Shown here one piece after another: positions 32,680 to 45,236 of a stretch of DNA of 64,000 nucleotides. The number at the start of each line of letters is the position of its first letter. Position 1 is the stretch's first letter. The notes beneath the pieces were generated by a model that saw nothing but the letters and a program-made list of their open reading frames with translations, did no database searches and had not been told where the DNA came from. Made by a program: the position numbers and the translations under genes. The stretch comes from Malania oleifera (Eukaryota > Streptophyta > Magnoliopsida > Santalales > Ximeniaceae). The DNA lies in NCBI RefSeq assembly GCF_029873635.1, contig NC_080418.1:16825388-16889387 (forward strand), read 5' to 3'.

Positions 32680-33743
32680 TGTAGTGACCCGAAAAATAAT
32701 AGTATTTAAATAATAAGAGAGAGAAATAGATACAAAAATAGAAGGAGGTCGTAGACTTCGTCGATGAACGTGACATTGCATTTTAAGGGAAATAAAAATT
32801 TCAGAAAATTCTAGGGCTTCGTCGATGAAGGTATAAAGGATTTCGTCGACGAATACAGGACTTCATCGACGAGAAAATACCGAGAGACGGTTCAGGCTGC
32901 TCTGAATTTCGTCAACGAATACAGGGTTTCGTCGATGAATTTTATGAAAGACTCGTTGATGAGGTGACGTGTCTCGTCGACGAACTTGACCCTATAAATA
33001 GTGGAAACCCGAGATATTTATCATTTTCACCGTGCCTCTCTCTCTCTCTCTCTCTCTCTCTGCGTCTCCCTCTCCCTTCTCTCTTCTATTTCGGCCCCAC
33101 CAGTCGCCGGATCGATGATCTGAAGCTACCACGACACTCCTGGCGGAGTTCTCTACAAATCTGTCGGAGCGGATCGTCGGGAAAATAGAGTTGAAATTCA
33201 TCCCAAATTCAGGGTAAGGCCTTTTAGTCCCTTTTTGGCTTATGACAGTTATAGAAAATGATATAGGCGAAAAAATATTGATATTATGTTCTGGCATATG
33301 TTGGTTTCAGGGTGTTTTGTAGGAGGCCCTGCGGGTGTTAGACTTGTATTTCCTAGGGGCTTTCCAGTAGTCAGGTAAGGGAAATATGCTATGCTAGGCA
33401 TTTCTTAAAATATGATATAGTTTATTTAATTATGAAAATTATGTATTTAATACAGTGTGGCTTGTGAATATGTATATGGTACGGGGATGTGTTTTACGAA
33501 TTTAGTTTCATGATTTTACAAACTTCAGTATTATGATTATGCGAATTTCAGTACCATGATTTTATGGATTTTAGTATCATGATTATACGAATCTCAGTAC
33601 CATGATTACACGAATATTAGTATTATGATTATGTAGTTTCAGTGTTATGAATATTCAGTTCTCAGTATTACGACATATGAATTATTGTACAGTTTATGCA
33701 GCATTATGTTATTACGATTATTTCATAATCATGGTAAATTAGA

Positions 33744-33775
<32 letters not shown>

Positions 33776-34670
33776 TATTATATGATATCAGACCCTGTTG
33801 GACTTGCAGCTCCAGAGTTCGATACCGTTGTTACAGATACTATGTTACTTTATGAGTGCAACCACCTATTTAGATAATACGTGATAAGGTCGATCACCTA
33901 GGCCCTTGAAGAGGTCAGACTCCCCATCCAGATATGGGTTGAGGTGGGCAGATCGACTGACGGAGTTCAGTGATTTATTCCTGGTTGGCCAGCCAGGGTA
34001 AATCCCGCCTATGGGCCACACAACCCTGTCATGAGGGGGCAAATCATGACACACAGATAGCCACAGGGAACAATTTCAGTTACTATTACATACATACGGA
34101 TTTACAGAAACAGGGACCATACTTATGTACACTAGAAGTACTTTGAATTATAATCTATAATACTGCTATGTTAAGCAACATGGAAAAGGGGTGGTGTATT
34201 TTATTATTGGTATTGTACTTTGCATTCAGTTATTCATGTTTATATGAAAACAGATTTCATGATATATATATATATATAGTAGCTTATTTGCCACACACTA
34301 GTAATAGCATATTTCTTCTTACTGAGCGTTGGCTCATCCCAGTGTTGAAACATTTTTCAGGTGATCTAGGTAAGCGAGCAGATCAGGCTCGCAAGTAGAG
34401 GGGCGTCAGTAGTGCCCTGTTAGAGAGTGTGTATCATTTTTGGGAGCATTTTTGTATAGCCCTCACCAGTTGAGGTTATTTTGGGAACAGTGATATATGT
34501 AAATTTTGAGATTACATACTAGCACTCTGGTATTGTACATAAACGTATGTGGATATGTTTATATGATTTCTGCTTCTTGCTACTTAGGTTAATAATGTGT
34601 TATCAAAGTATGTTAATTGTTACACTATAAAAAAAAAAAAAATACCCAGTTAATTAAGCAGGTCATTACA
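32680..34670 (+). mobile_element. Solo LTR F, Gypsy-C family, opposite orientation
   Basis: It starts TGTAGTGACC and ends GGTCATTACA, with TSD ATGAA (32675-32679) against TTGAA (34671-34675), one mismatch. It is the reverse complement of the Gypsy-C LTR type: both hold the stretch around ACTCCGTCAGTCGACCTGCC and the same 25-base repeats. It inserted into Copia-G RNase H and lost its internal region by recombination. Confidence 0.92.
32757..33062 (+). promoter_or_regulatory. Solo LTR F core promoter and GTCGAC dyad array
   Basis: Seven or eight imperfect TTCGTCGACGAA copies at 32757-32985, the last GTCGAC at 32976-32981. TATAAATAG is at 32993-33001, leaving exactly 11 bases between. A CT tract at 33035-33062 follows. 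Same layout as Gypsy-A and Gypsy-C read on the other strand. Confidence 0.78.
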
Positions 34671-35865
34671 TTGAAACTAAAGAGTGTCCTAGAAACTGAC
34701 ACATTCCACTTGTGCTTTTTCTATCTATTTTATAGCTAGCAAAGTCTGCATCTGAATAACTAATCATTTCAAATTCAAATTCCTTTGGATACCATAATCC
34801 TAGTTCAAGTGTGCCTAGTAGATACCTAAGGATTCTTTTGACTGCTGTTTGGTGTGAATCCTTAGGAGCTGACTGAAACCTTGCACACATACATACACTG
34901 AAGATAATATCCGACCTACTTGCTGTTAAATAAAGTAAGCTTCCTATCATTCCTCGATAGTGCTTAGTATCCACTTGTTTCCCTTTTTCATCTTTGTCAA
35001 GACTAGTTGAAGTACTCATAGGAGTTCCTATAGGTTTATTTTCTTCCATATCAAACTTTTTTAACATGTCTTTAATATATTTAGTTTGATTTATAAAAAT
35101 TCCATTTATTGCTTGTTTGATTTGTAATCTAAGAAAGTAATTTAATTCTCCCATCATACTCATTTCAAACTCTTTTTGCATACATGTGGCAAATTCTTTA
35201 CATAGATCTTTATTTGTAGCTCCAAATATGATATCATCCACATATATTTGAACTATTAGCATATCTTTGTTTTTAGTTTTAATGAATAAGGTACTATCAA
35301 CCTTTCCTCTTGTAAATTCATTTTTTAAGTAAAAATTTACTTAACCTCTCATATCAAGCTCTTGGAGCTTGTTTCAAACCATAAAGAGCTTTTGTCAATT
35401 TGAATACATGGTTTGGATATTTAGAATTTTCAAACCCTGGAGGTTGTTTGACATATACTTCTTCATTTATATATCCATTTAAAAATGCACTTTTCACATC
35501 CATTTGATATAACTTAAAATCCTTATGGGCTGCATAGGCTAAAAGCATCCTAATAGCTTCCATCCTTGCCACAGGTGCAAAAGTTTCATCATAATCATTT
35601 CCTTCTTCTTGATTGTACCCTTGTGCCACTAGCCTAACTTTATTTCTTACAACAACTCCATTTTCATCCTTCTTATTTCTAAACACCCATTTAGTTCCTA
35701 TAATTGATTTATCTTTGGATTTTGGTATAAGTTCCCATACTTGACTTCTTTCGAATTGATTCAATTCCTTTTGCATAGCTATAATCCAAGAATCATCATT
35801 TAAAGCATCTTCAATATTTTTTGGATCATCTTGGGATAAGAAAGCATAATGATGGCAAATATTTT

Positions 35866-37000
35866 TTAGTGAGGCTCTAGTGGTATTCCTTTTGATGTTT
35901 CACCAAGAATTTGTTCTTTTGAGTGATTTTTGTCATATTTCCACTCTTTAGGGAGTTTCAGATTCTCTGAAAAGTTTTCATTTAGAGCATCATTATTCTT
36001 TTCTTCTTTTATTTCAAGAACTTCTTCCTTTTGTGAAGTGACTTCTTTTTCATCATTCATATCTTTAATATCATAATGATTTGATTCATTAAAAGTTATA
36101 TGAATTGATTCCATAATTGTAAAAGTTCTTTTATTATAAATCCTATAAGCTTTACTATTTGTAGAATAACCTAAGAAGATACCTTCATCCGAATTTGCAT
36201 CAAATTTTCCTAGATCATCTTTAGTATTTAATATAAAGCATTTACAACCGAATACATGAAAGTATGATATATTTGGTTTTCTATCTTCCCAAAGTTCATA
36301 TGGTGTTTTATCTATTTTTGATCTTATTGATACCCTATTTACAATATAACATGCTGTATTTACAGCTTCTGCCCAAAAATATTTAGGTAGACTATTTTCA
36401 TTGAGCATTGTTCTTGCCATTTCTTGCAAAGTTCTATTTTTCCTTTCAATAACTCCATTTTGTTGTGGAGTTCTAGGTGCTGAAAAATTGTGAGTTATTC
36501 CATGTTCATTACAAAATTTATCAACTTCCTTATTTTTAAACTCTTTTCCTTGGTCACTTCTAAAGCTTGTTACATTATAGCCTTTCTCATTTTGTAATTT
36601 CTTGCATAAGGTTATTAATTGGTTACAAGCTTCATCTTTGTTTGCTAAAAAGATTACCCAAGTAAATCTTGAAAAATCATCTACTATTACAAAAGCATAT
36701 TGTTTTCCACCTGAGCTTAAGGTTCTCGTTGGACCAAACAAGTCTAAGTGTAGGAGTTCAAGGGGTCTTTTGGTGGATATGAATTTTTTCTTTTTAAAAC
36801 TTGTTTTTACTTGTTTTCCCTTTTGACATGCATCACACATTTCGTCTTTTATGTACTTAATATTTGGTAATCCTTTTACAAGTTTTTTCTTAGATAGTTT
36901 AGATAGTAGGTCCATGCTAGCATGTCCTAGTTTCCTATGCCATAACCAACTTCATTTATAGTTGTTAAACAAGTTATGTTTTGATTTGCTATTTTCTCAA
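35866..37000 (-). pseudogene. Copia-G integrase
   Basis: The longest frame is 349 codons (36915-35866). Catalytic series: LLHLDLFGPTRT (Asp), FRSDQGKEFKN (Asp), NGVIERKNRTL (Glu), all present. Zinc half: CDACQKGKQVKTSF, with the His part upstream in a shifted frame. FVIVDDFSRFTWVIF and FWAEAVNTACYIVNR also fit Copia integrase. A stop and frameshift near 36920-36960 separate it from protease. The core looks chemically complete but is not in one frame with the rest of pol. Confidence 0.9.
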
Positions 37001-37129
37001 GATTTATACAATAGACATTATTTATTCTATGAGCCATAAACAAGGTTTCTTTATTTTTGGGATTTTGGATAACACATTTTTCTTTCATGAAAATTACTTC
37101 GAACCCTTTATCACTTAATTGACTAATAC

Positions 37130-37378
37130 TTAAGAGATTATGTTTAATCCTTCCACTAACAGCACATTATCTATAGTGAGTGAAGATTCTTTACCAATTT
37201 TTCCGATACCAACAATTTTACCTTTGGCATTGTCGTTGAAGGTGACATATCCCCCATCCTTTTGTTTTAAGATAGTGAACTTGGTCTTGTCACCAGTCAT
37301 ATGCCTTGAGCATCCACTGTCCAAGTACCATTTGTCCGTTGTTGTTGTTGTCCTAAGGCAAACCTATAATGAGGGACA
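37130..37378 (-). pseudogene. Copia-G protease
   Basis: WMDSGCSRHMTGDKTKF holds the aspartic protease motif (family: LDSGCSRHMTG), followed by VTFNDNAKGKIVGIGKIG and LTIDNVLLVEGL. The catalytic Asp is present. The frame from the second knuckle is interrupted just before it, near 37376. Confidence 0.85.
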
Positions 37379-38998
37379 CTATGTGTTAGTTTTTGGAACC
37401 CAAATTCTTTTGAATTTCATCGTTTTATTATTGGTTCCACTATTTGTTTTCCATTCTCCTTGAACTTTAACATATTTTTTCTTTAATGGGCAATTGAACA
37501 TTACATGACCTTTAGTCTTGCACATATAGCAAGTGGTGTGTTCATGTTTGTTAGTTGATGAAGTGCTAGCAAAAATCTTAGCTTCCTTAACAAAATATCC
37601 CATGTATAGCTTTTTATTCCTTTTATTTGTTTTACCGTTGTAGCCTATTCCTTTTTTGTTTCCATGAAGCCTTTGTTGTTCAATCATCTTTTCAAAGTTT
37701 TCTTTACCTTTAGTAAAATTATAGACAATCTTTTCTTTATCCTCAACTATCTTTTTGAGTTCATTTATTTCTAAATCTTTCTTATTCAAATCATTGTTAT
37801 GAGTTTTATCTAATTCTTGTTTTATTTCTTCTTCCAACTTCTTAATATAAGTATTTCTTTCTTCTTCAATAACTTTGAATGATTCTAGTTGCTTTACTAG
37901 TTCTTGATTCTGATCTTTCAAAGTTATATTTCTTTTATACACTTTTATAAATATTTTATGTAGTGAAAATAATTCAGTTTGTAATTCCTTATAAGAAGGC
38001 AAACTATCACATGACTCATCATAAGACACATTTTGAGATTCTGCTGAAATGTGATAAGAATTTACCTCTTCATCGTTTGCCAAGAAGCATATATTTGCCA
38101 TCTCTTGTTCACTTGATTCGGTTTCAGTTTCGCTGGAGCTTGAGTCGTCTCAAGTAGCTTTCATTGCTTCCTTCTTTTTCTTCTTGTCTTTCTTGAATAA
38201 TGGATTCTTTGGTTTAATATGCCTTGGCTTTTTGCAATGATAACATATTGGTAGTTCATTCTTACCTTTATTTTCTTTCTTACTTGTATCTCCTTTTTCA
38301 GTTTTCTTTTTATAGAATTTTCTAGGAAACCTTTTATTTCTTCTATAGAATTTTCCTAGTCTCTTAGTAATGAATGCCAATTCATCTTGATCTAAGTCAC
38401 TTGTTTCGCTTTCTTCTTCACAAGTGCTATGACTAGATGCTTTTAGAGTTATGGATCTTTTATGCTTTGGTTTAGGATTCCTTTCTTTCAATGCCATTTC
38501 ATACGTAAGAAGTGAACCTATAAGTTCATCCAAAGAAGTAGTCTTAAGGTTTCTACCTTCTGTGATAACTGTGGCCTTTGGTTCCTAAATAGATGGTAGG
38601 CCTCTTAGAATTTTTCTGATCATTACATATGTAGTATAGGTTTTTCCTAAGGCACTTAAAGAGTTTATTATGTGGGTAAATCTGGTGTACATGCTTGATA
38701 TCGTTTCATCATAATTCATTTTGAATGCTTCATATTCACTTATTAGCATGTCTATCCTATTATCTCTAACATCAATGGTTCCTTCATAAGTTACTTCTAG
38801 TTTATCCCAAATTTCCTTAGCTGTTTTGTAGGCCATGACTCGATTAAACTCATTAGCATCTAATGCACAATATAACGCATTTATAGCACTTGCATTTATT
38901 TGAAGCATTTTATAATCTAAGTCGGTCATGTCTTTCTTTTCTTTTGGAATATGTTTTCCATCAACTAACTTAGTGGGAATAAGATTTCCATCCATAAC
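37379..38998 (-). pseudogene. Copia-G gag (large, coiled-coil, two knuckles)
   Basis: The first part, 38995-38585, resembles the UBN2-type gag domain (MAYKTAKEIWDKLEVTYEGT, FTHIINSLSALG). A stop near 38584 and another near 38150 split it. A first knuckle, CYHCKKPRHIKPKN, has lost its last Cys; a second, CYMCKTKGHVMFNC, is complete. Between them lies a charged, Leu/Lys/Glu-rich stretch of about 130 residues (38000-37600) likely to form a coiled coil, as in Sirevirus gag. Confidence 0.85.
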
Positions 38999-39180
38999 AA
39001 CTTTTCAAGCTTTCCAATCCATGTGTTGGAGATATATTTCCATTCTCTTTTTCCAAAAAGTATAATGTGTCCCCAAAAGATTGGTGGACGGGTTGAGGAT
39101 TGTCCTTCACCAAAGGATGCTACTCCAATGTTTGCCATTAGATTTTTTTATAGTTTCTTGTTAGGAATTTCTATAACTAG

Positions 39181-39192
39181 GCTCTGATACCA
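39181..39192 (-). other. Copia-G primer-binding site
   Basis: The minus strand reads TGGTATCAGAGC, two bases from the right-hand (5') LTR. It is complementary to initiator Met tRNA. Confidence 0.92.
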
Positions 39193-39194
39193 AT

Positions 39195-42100
39195 TGAAAT
39201 AAGGAATAGCTTCCCAAGAGGGGGGGGGGGTGAATTGGATTCTTTTGAATTTTAACGATTTTTAAGCTTTTGATTTTAATACCCAGTAAAACAAAATATA
39301 TAAGTGATAGTCACACTTAAGAATACAGAAATTTAAAATCACAAGTCAATTAATGAAATTGTTGGCCTAATAAGGCTTATAATTCTTATTTTGATGATAA
39401 CAAATCAAATGATATATTTAATATGTTTCAAGTAAAAGTGTTCAGGAAAATAACAAAACTCAAGTGTATAAGAAAGTTCATGGATTACAAAAAGCATGAA
39501 GAATGAAGTCATATTGTGAAAAGCTCAAAGGAAAGAATGCAACTACAAAGATGGTGGAAGAACAAGTTTTGAAGACTAGATTATACTTTTAAGGATATTC
39601 TCAAATGTAAGTACTTCAAAGTAAATCTTAAGTATAAAGAAATTTGAAACTCATAAAAATTCAAAAATATGTTTTTATATATATATACTCTAAAGAATAT
39701 TTCTTAAATCCATAAAAAGAAAGGGTTTAAGAAAAGAAATTTTTTTGAAATAATGAAGTTTTTAAACATATTTATTTCAAAATATTTGGAAAATCAAAAA
39801 TAATTTTTTTTAAACATATATACTCTAAAAAGTTTTTTTTAATAAATAAAAAGGGCTTAAAAAGAGAAGATTTTTTAAACCATGTTTTTAAACATATTTA
39901 TTTCAAAATATTTGGAAATGAATTTTAGGAATCCTTGGGAGTAATGGATGATTTAAAAAAAAACTCTATAAATAGTTCTAATCTCAAACATTTTAAATTA
40001 GAAAAAAGAAAGTACAAAGAAAGAGAGAAAGAATTTTGATGAAATATTCAAAAGAATTTTGAAATTGAGAAATCCTCTAAAGTTTCCAGATCAAGTGCTT
40101 TTCAACAACTTTTCTGATCCAAAGATATTCAAAGGCTTTTAGATCAAAGTAAGTTTTTTTTTTTTTGGTTTTAGATCAACTAATCTTCAAGTATTCAAAA
40201 TTTTGTTTTCAAAGGATCTAAAATTCTTTTAAGATAAACTCTCTGATTTGAAATCGATTTACATTCTGAAATTAAGTTTTCCAACGATCAAAATTTTTAT
40301 CTTCTTTGGAAAATTATTTGATAATCCATACCAAGTAATTGAGCTTGAAATTTCTTATATTTAAATTACTTTGAGGTATAAAGTGAGCTGATTGGTGTAT
40401 TAATTCACTCTACTGTGAGAGTTCTCTTTTGTACACATATTCCTTCGTTATCTTTCTTAAATGATTCTGAGTTGTTGAATCGTTGAACCAAATAAGGGGT
40501 TGTTATTTGGAGAGGCGGGCTCTAGCCTAATTGAAGGAGTGCATTGTAAGATGGTATTGTTCCACCAGGTAAAGGAACTGAGATAGTGAAATCCTTTGGT
40601 GTTTTTGCCAAAGGCGAGGATGTAGGCTGTGTTGAAGCCGAATCTCGTAAAAACTCTTGTCTCCTTCTCTCTACTTTAATTTACATACTTTATTTGCTTT
40701 TGTTATAAAATTTATGAGTGCAGGTTGTAGGATTTAAATTAAGTTCTTGATCAATAGAAAGTACGTTTTGATTAATCTTTTGCGAACCCAAAATGGGAGT
40801 ACGTTGATTAATTTGCAGAAATCTTAATCAAGTAAAGTGCATAATAAAAGGTTACAGGGAAAGTAACGGAAGCCTAAATGTTATTGATTGATTGATTACA
40901 TTGATTGAATTATTATTTTAAATTCCAATTTTCTTAAGTGTTGTTATATATTGTATTTTGCTGGTTTATTAAAATTAGAAAACTTAAAAATCAAATAAAA
41001 TTAAAAGATTTCCAATTCACCCCCACCTCTTGGGAAGCTATTCTTCATTTCAGAAATCAAAGTAATTCAATCACTCAACCAAGAATATTAGAGCTTTAGT
41101 TAATTTCCCTGAAAGCCTTTTAGAATGCACCTCTCTTGATCAAGATTTCTGTAGATTAACCAACGTACTCCCTTTTGGGTTTCCGCAAACTGTTAATCAA
41201 AACGTACTTTTCAAATTTCAAGTATCTTTATTTCTCTCTTACTTAAAATCCCGCAACCTGCACTTTTAAACCATACAATGATAACAAGTAAAGAATATAA
41301 AGTAATGTAAAGAGAAAGAGACAAGAATTTTTACGAGGTTCGACTTCAACACAGCTTACGTCCTCGCCCTTGGCAAAAACACCAAATTGTTCCACTATAT
41401 CAGTTCCGTTACCTAGTGGAACAACACTTGTTTACAACCACTCCTTCTATTAGGCTAGAGTCCGCCTCTCCAAACAACAATCTTTTGTTTGGTCCAACGA
41501 TTCAACAACTCTGAATCGTATAAGAATGAAGAAAAATAGATTTTGTGTACAAAAGAAAAACTCTCACAACAGAGTAGATTAGTACAACAATTTAGCACAC
41601 TAATACTTCAAGGTAATTCAATTATAAAAGAATTTGAAGCTCAATACTTAGTATGAATCACCAAATGATTTTCTATAAAAGATTCTGATTTTTGAAAGCT
41701 TTTCTTCAAAGTATAAATCAATTTAAAAAGAGAGTTTTAGATCCTTTGAGAAATTTGAATGCTTGAAGATCGCTTGATCTAAAAAACCTTTGAAGATTGT
41801 TGGATCTGAAAACTTTTGAAGATTGTTGGATCTGAAAACCTTTGAAGATTGCTTAATTTCAAAAACCTTTGAATATTGCTTCAATCGATCTCTCTCTAAA
41901 AAACCTTTGAAGATTTGAGCTATTTATAAATGTTTAGAAGTTGTTCATTACTCCCAAAGATTCCTAAAAATCGTATTCAAGTATTTTGAAATAAATATGT
42001 CCAAAAACATGGTTTTAAAAAATTTTCTAGTTGAGAGATTTAATGCAAACGTTCGAGTGACAGTCGCCTGCCACGACTTGGTAGTCACTTGCCACAAAAC

Positions 42101-42701
42101 AACCTCTCAACACAAAATGCTGGCAGTCGTCTGCCAGAACCAAGGCAGTTGCTTGGCTTGTTCATGCAGGCGCTTGACAGTTTAGGCAGTCGCCTGTCTA
42201 GCTACTGACTTTTTGAAAAACCTTTTATTTAATTTGGCAGTTGCCTGCCTCATCATGGCAGTTGCTTGGACCTTCAAACTTAAAAAAATTTCTTTTTCAA
42301 AAACTTTTCTTTTCACTGATTATAAAAATATTCTTTAGAGTATATATATAAAAATATATTTTTGAATTTCTAAGAGCTTCAAACCAATTTATACTTGAAA
42401 TTAAACTTTGAAGTACCTACATTTAGAACATCCTTAAAATTATAATTCTTTGATCTTCAATATTGTTCTTCCATCATCCTTGTGGTTTCAATCTTTTCTT
42501 TGAGCTTTTTCACCAGTACAACTTTATTCCTCATGCTTTTTGTAATCCATAAACTTTACTTTGTATTCTTCAAGAATTCTTTGTAATCCATAAGCTTCCT
42601 TATGCACTTGAGATTCTTGAAAACTCTTACTTGAAACATATTAAACACATAATTGATTTGTTATCATCAAAATAAGAATTGTAAGCCTTATTAGGCCAAC
42701 A
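39195..42701 (-). repeat. Copia-G 5' LTR, split by solo LTR H
   Basis: The parts are 39195-39359 and 41058-42701; after removing solo LTR H and one TSD copy it is about 1809 bases against 1783 on the left. It has a G tract of 10 near 39219 and a CAGTCGCCTG-type array at about 42055-42270, longer than in the left LTR. Confidence 0.92.
39360..41052 (+). mobile_element. Solo LTR H, Copia-G family, lacking the dyad array
   Basis: TGTTGGCC...CATTTCA with perfect TSD GAAAT (39355-39359 and 41053-41057). It is the reverse complement of the Copia-G LTR inserted into a Copia-G LTR. TATAAATAG is at 39967-39975. The region upstream of the TATA box, where Copia-G has CAGTCGCCTG words, holds none. Instead an A/T-rich segment containing ACATATTTATTTCAAAATATTTGG occurs twice. 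Confidence 0.92.
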
Positions 42702-42973
42702 ATATATATACAATGTTATGTGTTGTAACATCATAATTGTTTTCTACAATGGACGTAAGCATTGTTGAACCACGTAATCATTTGTATCATTGTTTTATTG
42801 CTTTTATGTAATTTGTATGATTGTGTTTCTATATTGTTCATCTTTAGTTGCTGCATCTTGTGATTCAGTTTTTTCGCTGTGCATTGATTTGCACAACAAT
42901 GTTGTAACAGAGCAATTGGTTATAATGGTTTATGGGATTTTTTCCACAAAGTTCAATGGATCGAGAAACTTTG
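42702..42973. other. Short spacer between Copia-G and Copia-2
   Basis: 272 bases including the TSD ATATA of Copia-G. It carries repeated words such as TTGTTGTAAC/GTTGTAACA but no gene or known element. It may be a remnant of the older DNA into which both elements inserted. Confidence 0.5.
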
Positions 42974-43344
42974 TGTTGTAGTTGGAGCCAGGAGACAGCT
43001 AGGAGCTGGAGCTGAGTTGGAAATGCGATCCATTTATCGCTCCATTTATCTTGATTGTAACTTCCCATTTGTGATTGATTATATTTAATTGTGATTAAAT
43101 ATTGATTAAAAATCAGCCCTATAAATAGAGAGTTAAGGAATGTAATATGAACAAGAGAGACACAAGAGAAGCTCAGAGAGCAGAGAGAAGAAAGAGAGGA
43201 GGAAGAGAGCGAGAGGAAGAGAGAGTTGCAATTTTCTGGTGAATAGTGAATTTTATGGTGTGCTCCGTGGACGTAGGTCAATCTTGACCAAACCACGTTA
43301 AATTTCTACTGTCATATCTTTCTGGTTGCTTACGGGTCCTAACA
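42974..43344 (+). repeat. Copia-2 5' LTR
   Basis: 371 bases. TATAAATAG is at 43120-43128, then a GA-rich leader and TGCTCCGTGGACGTAGG, also present in the Copia-1 LTR. The primer-binding site TGGTATCAGAGC is at 43347-43358. Confidence 0.92.
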
Positions 43345-43358
43345 AGTGGTATCAGAGC

Positions 43359-44021
43359 CCGGTTGGAGTAGAAAAGCCAAATCGGAAGTGATCCTAAAAT
43401 TAGAGCTCTGTCCAGTGGCTCGAAATTGAGTTTTGAGGCCACCATCATATTTACCTCACCAAAACGAAGAGAACCGTGCAAACCGGAGCTCGTAAGCAGC
43501 TCAGACGAAGCTTCACGCGCCATCATGCGCCTCGCCAGAGCAAGACGCTTTGCCATGCGCCGGTGACTGCTACTAATGCACCCCACGTGTTGCCACACGT
43601 CTTCCTTACCTGGAATCCACGTGACTCGACTCGGAGCCTCGCTCAAATCAAATCAACCCACGACCCCGGTCCACAGATCTGTATCCGACCAGAACCGATC
43701 TGAACCTGGGCATGTCTGCAGTGCCACGTCACCTGCCATGGTAGCAGGGTGGGTCCCATCCACCACGTCAGCAGGTGGGCCCACTGCCACATCATCACTG
43801 CCATGTCATCTTGCCACGTTAGCATAGTTGACCAATTTGACCAGGTCTGACCTAAATTTTGACTGAGCTTTTCGGAGTCGTTTTGGGTCTGTTTTTCGAG
43901 CGACATGAACCATTTCTAGGGTTTTCGATCATTTTGGATCCAACCGTGCTATCCATTTGAGCTAATTACATCTCTAGATCAGCGAATCGAGATATCGAAC
44001 GAAAAGAGCTCAAGAATCGAA
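43359..44021 (+). other. Copia-2 untranslated leader
   Basis: GC-rich with short ORFs on both strands; similar in DNA to 4535-5248 of Copia-1 without a shared long reading frame. Probably non-coding. Confidence 0.6.
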
Positions 44022-44113
44022 ATGTTTAATAGCAACAATTTCGGTTTCTGGAAGATGCAGATAGAAGATTATTTGTTTGAGAAGGAATTACACTTACCAT
44101 TGAAGGGTAAGCC
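44022..44113 (+). pseudogene. Copia-2 gag, first part
   Basis: The ATG at 44022 opens MFNSNNFGFWKMQIEDYL and runs to LKGK, where Gypsy-A is inserted (TSD AAGCC at 44109-44113). The second part starts at 62282. Confidence 0.88.
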
Positions 44114-45182
44114 TGTAACGACCCAAAAATTATATCATTTTTTTTATATAATCATACCTATGCAGCGGAAAGATAAGTCATACATCCATATACACTATAC
44201 AATACCAGAATTCAGTACATACAGACTATAGCTATAAAACATTTCCCTCCAGTATCATCTATCTCACAAATACAAAACTTTATAACAAACTCACCCTACA
44301 ACCAGGGTAATCTAGAAATCTCTATCCGCGAGCCTGATCTGCTCACCTAATTGGTTCAGCAAAAAAAATATTAGAATAATAGGGTGAGTTAAAGCTCAGT
44401 AAGTGGAAATATGCTATTACTAGTGTGTGGCAACTAAGTTACATATAAACTTTAAATAACATATGAGCTATAATAAAATGATAAATCTATAAAGCATATC
44501 TTACATTTTTCGCAGTTTAAAACATATCAGTATCATATGAGTTTTTCTAATTTTCATACTGCTAATATCATACTATATTCATCAAATACTGTAAAAATGT
44601 ATACATATACATAACTGTGCTTTATCCCTAGAACTCTGTATGTCATGATTTGATTCCTCATGACAGGGTGTGTGGCCCGTAGGCGAGACTTAACCTGGTC
44701 GGCCCTCATGGAAAGTCACTATACTCTACACTATCTCAGCCTAACCAAACTGCATACTCTCCTAGGCACAGAGCTGACTGCTGCCTCGTCAAACTAGCCC
44801 CCTCAACGCAACGAACTGGGGAGCTACATACTCTCCGAGCACAGTTGACGGTACCCACACACTATCTGATATATGTGGTTGCACTCTATCTGTATTAGCA
44901 ACGGTACTGTGCTCTGTATTCTATATCTATATCTGTCTGTAATTTTTTCAAAGGGATTTGATACTATATATTTACATATATACTCTTTTACTGTTTTCAT
45001 CATGTTTCTAAAATAACCATAACACTATAATTCTGTAGCATCTTGATGCTATAACTGTATAATCTATTTGTATCTTCTATCTGTATAATTTGTCTGTATA
45101 CTCTGAGTGTTATGCAATTTAGGAAAAACATAACATTCTATAAATACTATATATACTGATCTGAATAAACATCTGTATACTG

Positions 45183-45236
<54 letters not shown>

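Larger units (their letters stand above)
32295..35776 (-). pseudogene. Copia-G reverse transcriptase and RNase H, split by solo LTR F
   Basis: RT motifs on the minus strand: [67 protein letters not shown], then YVDDIIFGATN with the catalytic Asp pair intact. RNase H starts ISYSDADFASYKIDRKSTSG and resumes left of solo LTR F with TTEAEYIAV-type sequence, NTVSHLRTKHIDIRHHFLRD and FTKPLSEERF. A stop near 35352 and frame loss around 35270-35350 break the N-terminal half. The end is at 32295. Confidence 0.88.
28572..42701 (-). mobile_element. Copia-G: Sirevirus-like Copia element with an extra ORF
   Basis: The LTRs read TGAAATAAGG...GGCCAACA on the + strand, with TSD ATATA at 28567-28571 and 42702-42706. 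The primer site at the right LTR and polypurine tract at the left LTR show leftward transcription. Internal order on the minus strand: gag with coiled-coil stretch and two zinc knuckles, protease, integrase, RT, RNase H, then a separate 420-codon ORF before the 3' LTR. This layout and the large gag match the SIRE/Maximus lineage. Two solo LTRs (F and H) are inserted. Without them the element is about 10.4 kb. Confidence 0.93.

Noticed and set aside
42790..42981. 63-codon ORF with hydrophobic start between Copia-G and Copia-2
   Set aside because: It runs into the Copia-2 LTR and has no supporting homology or splice structure; too short to call.
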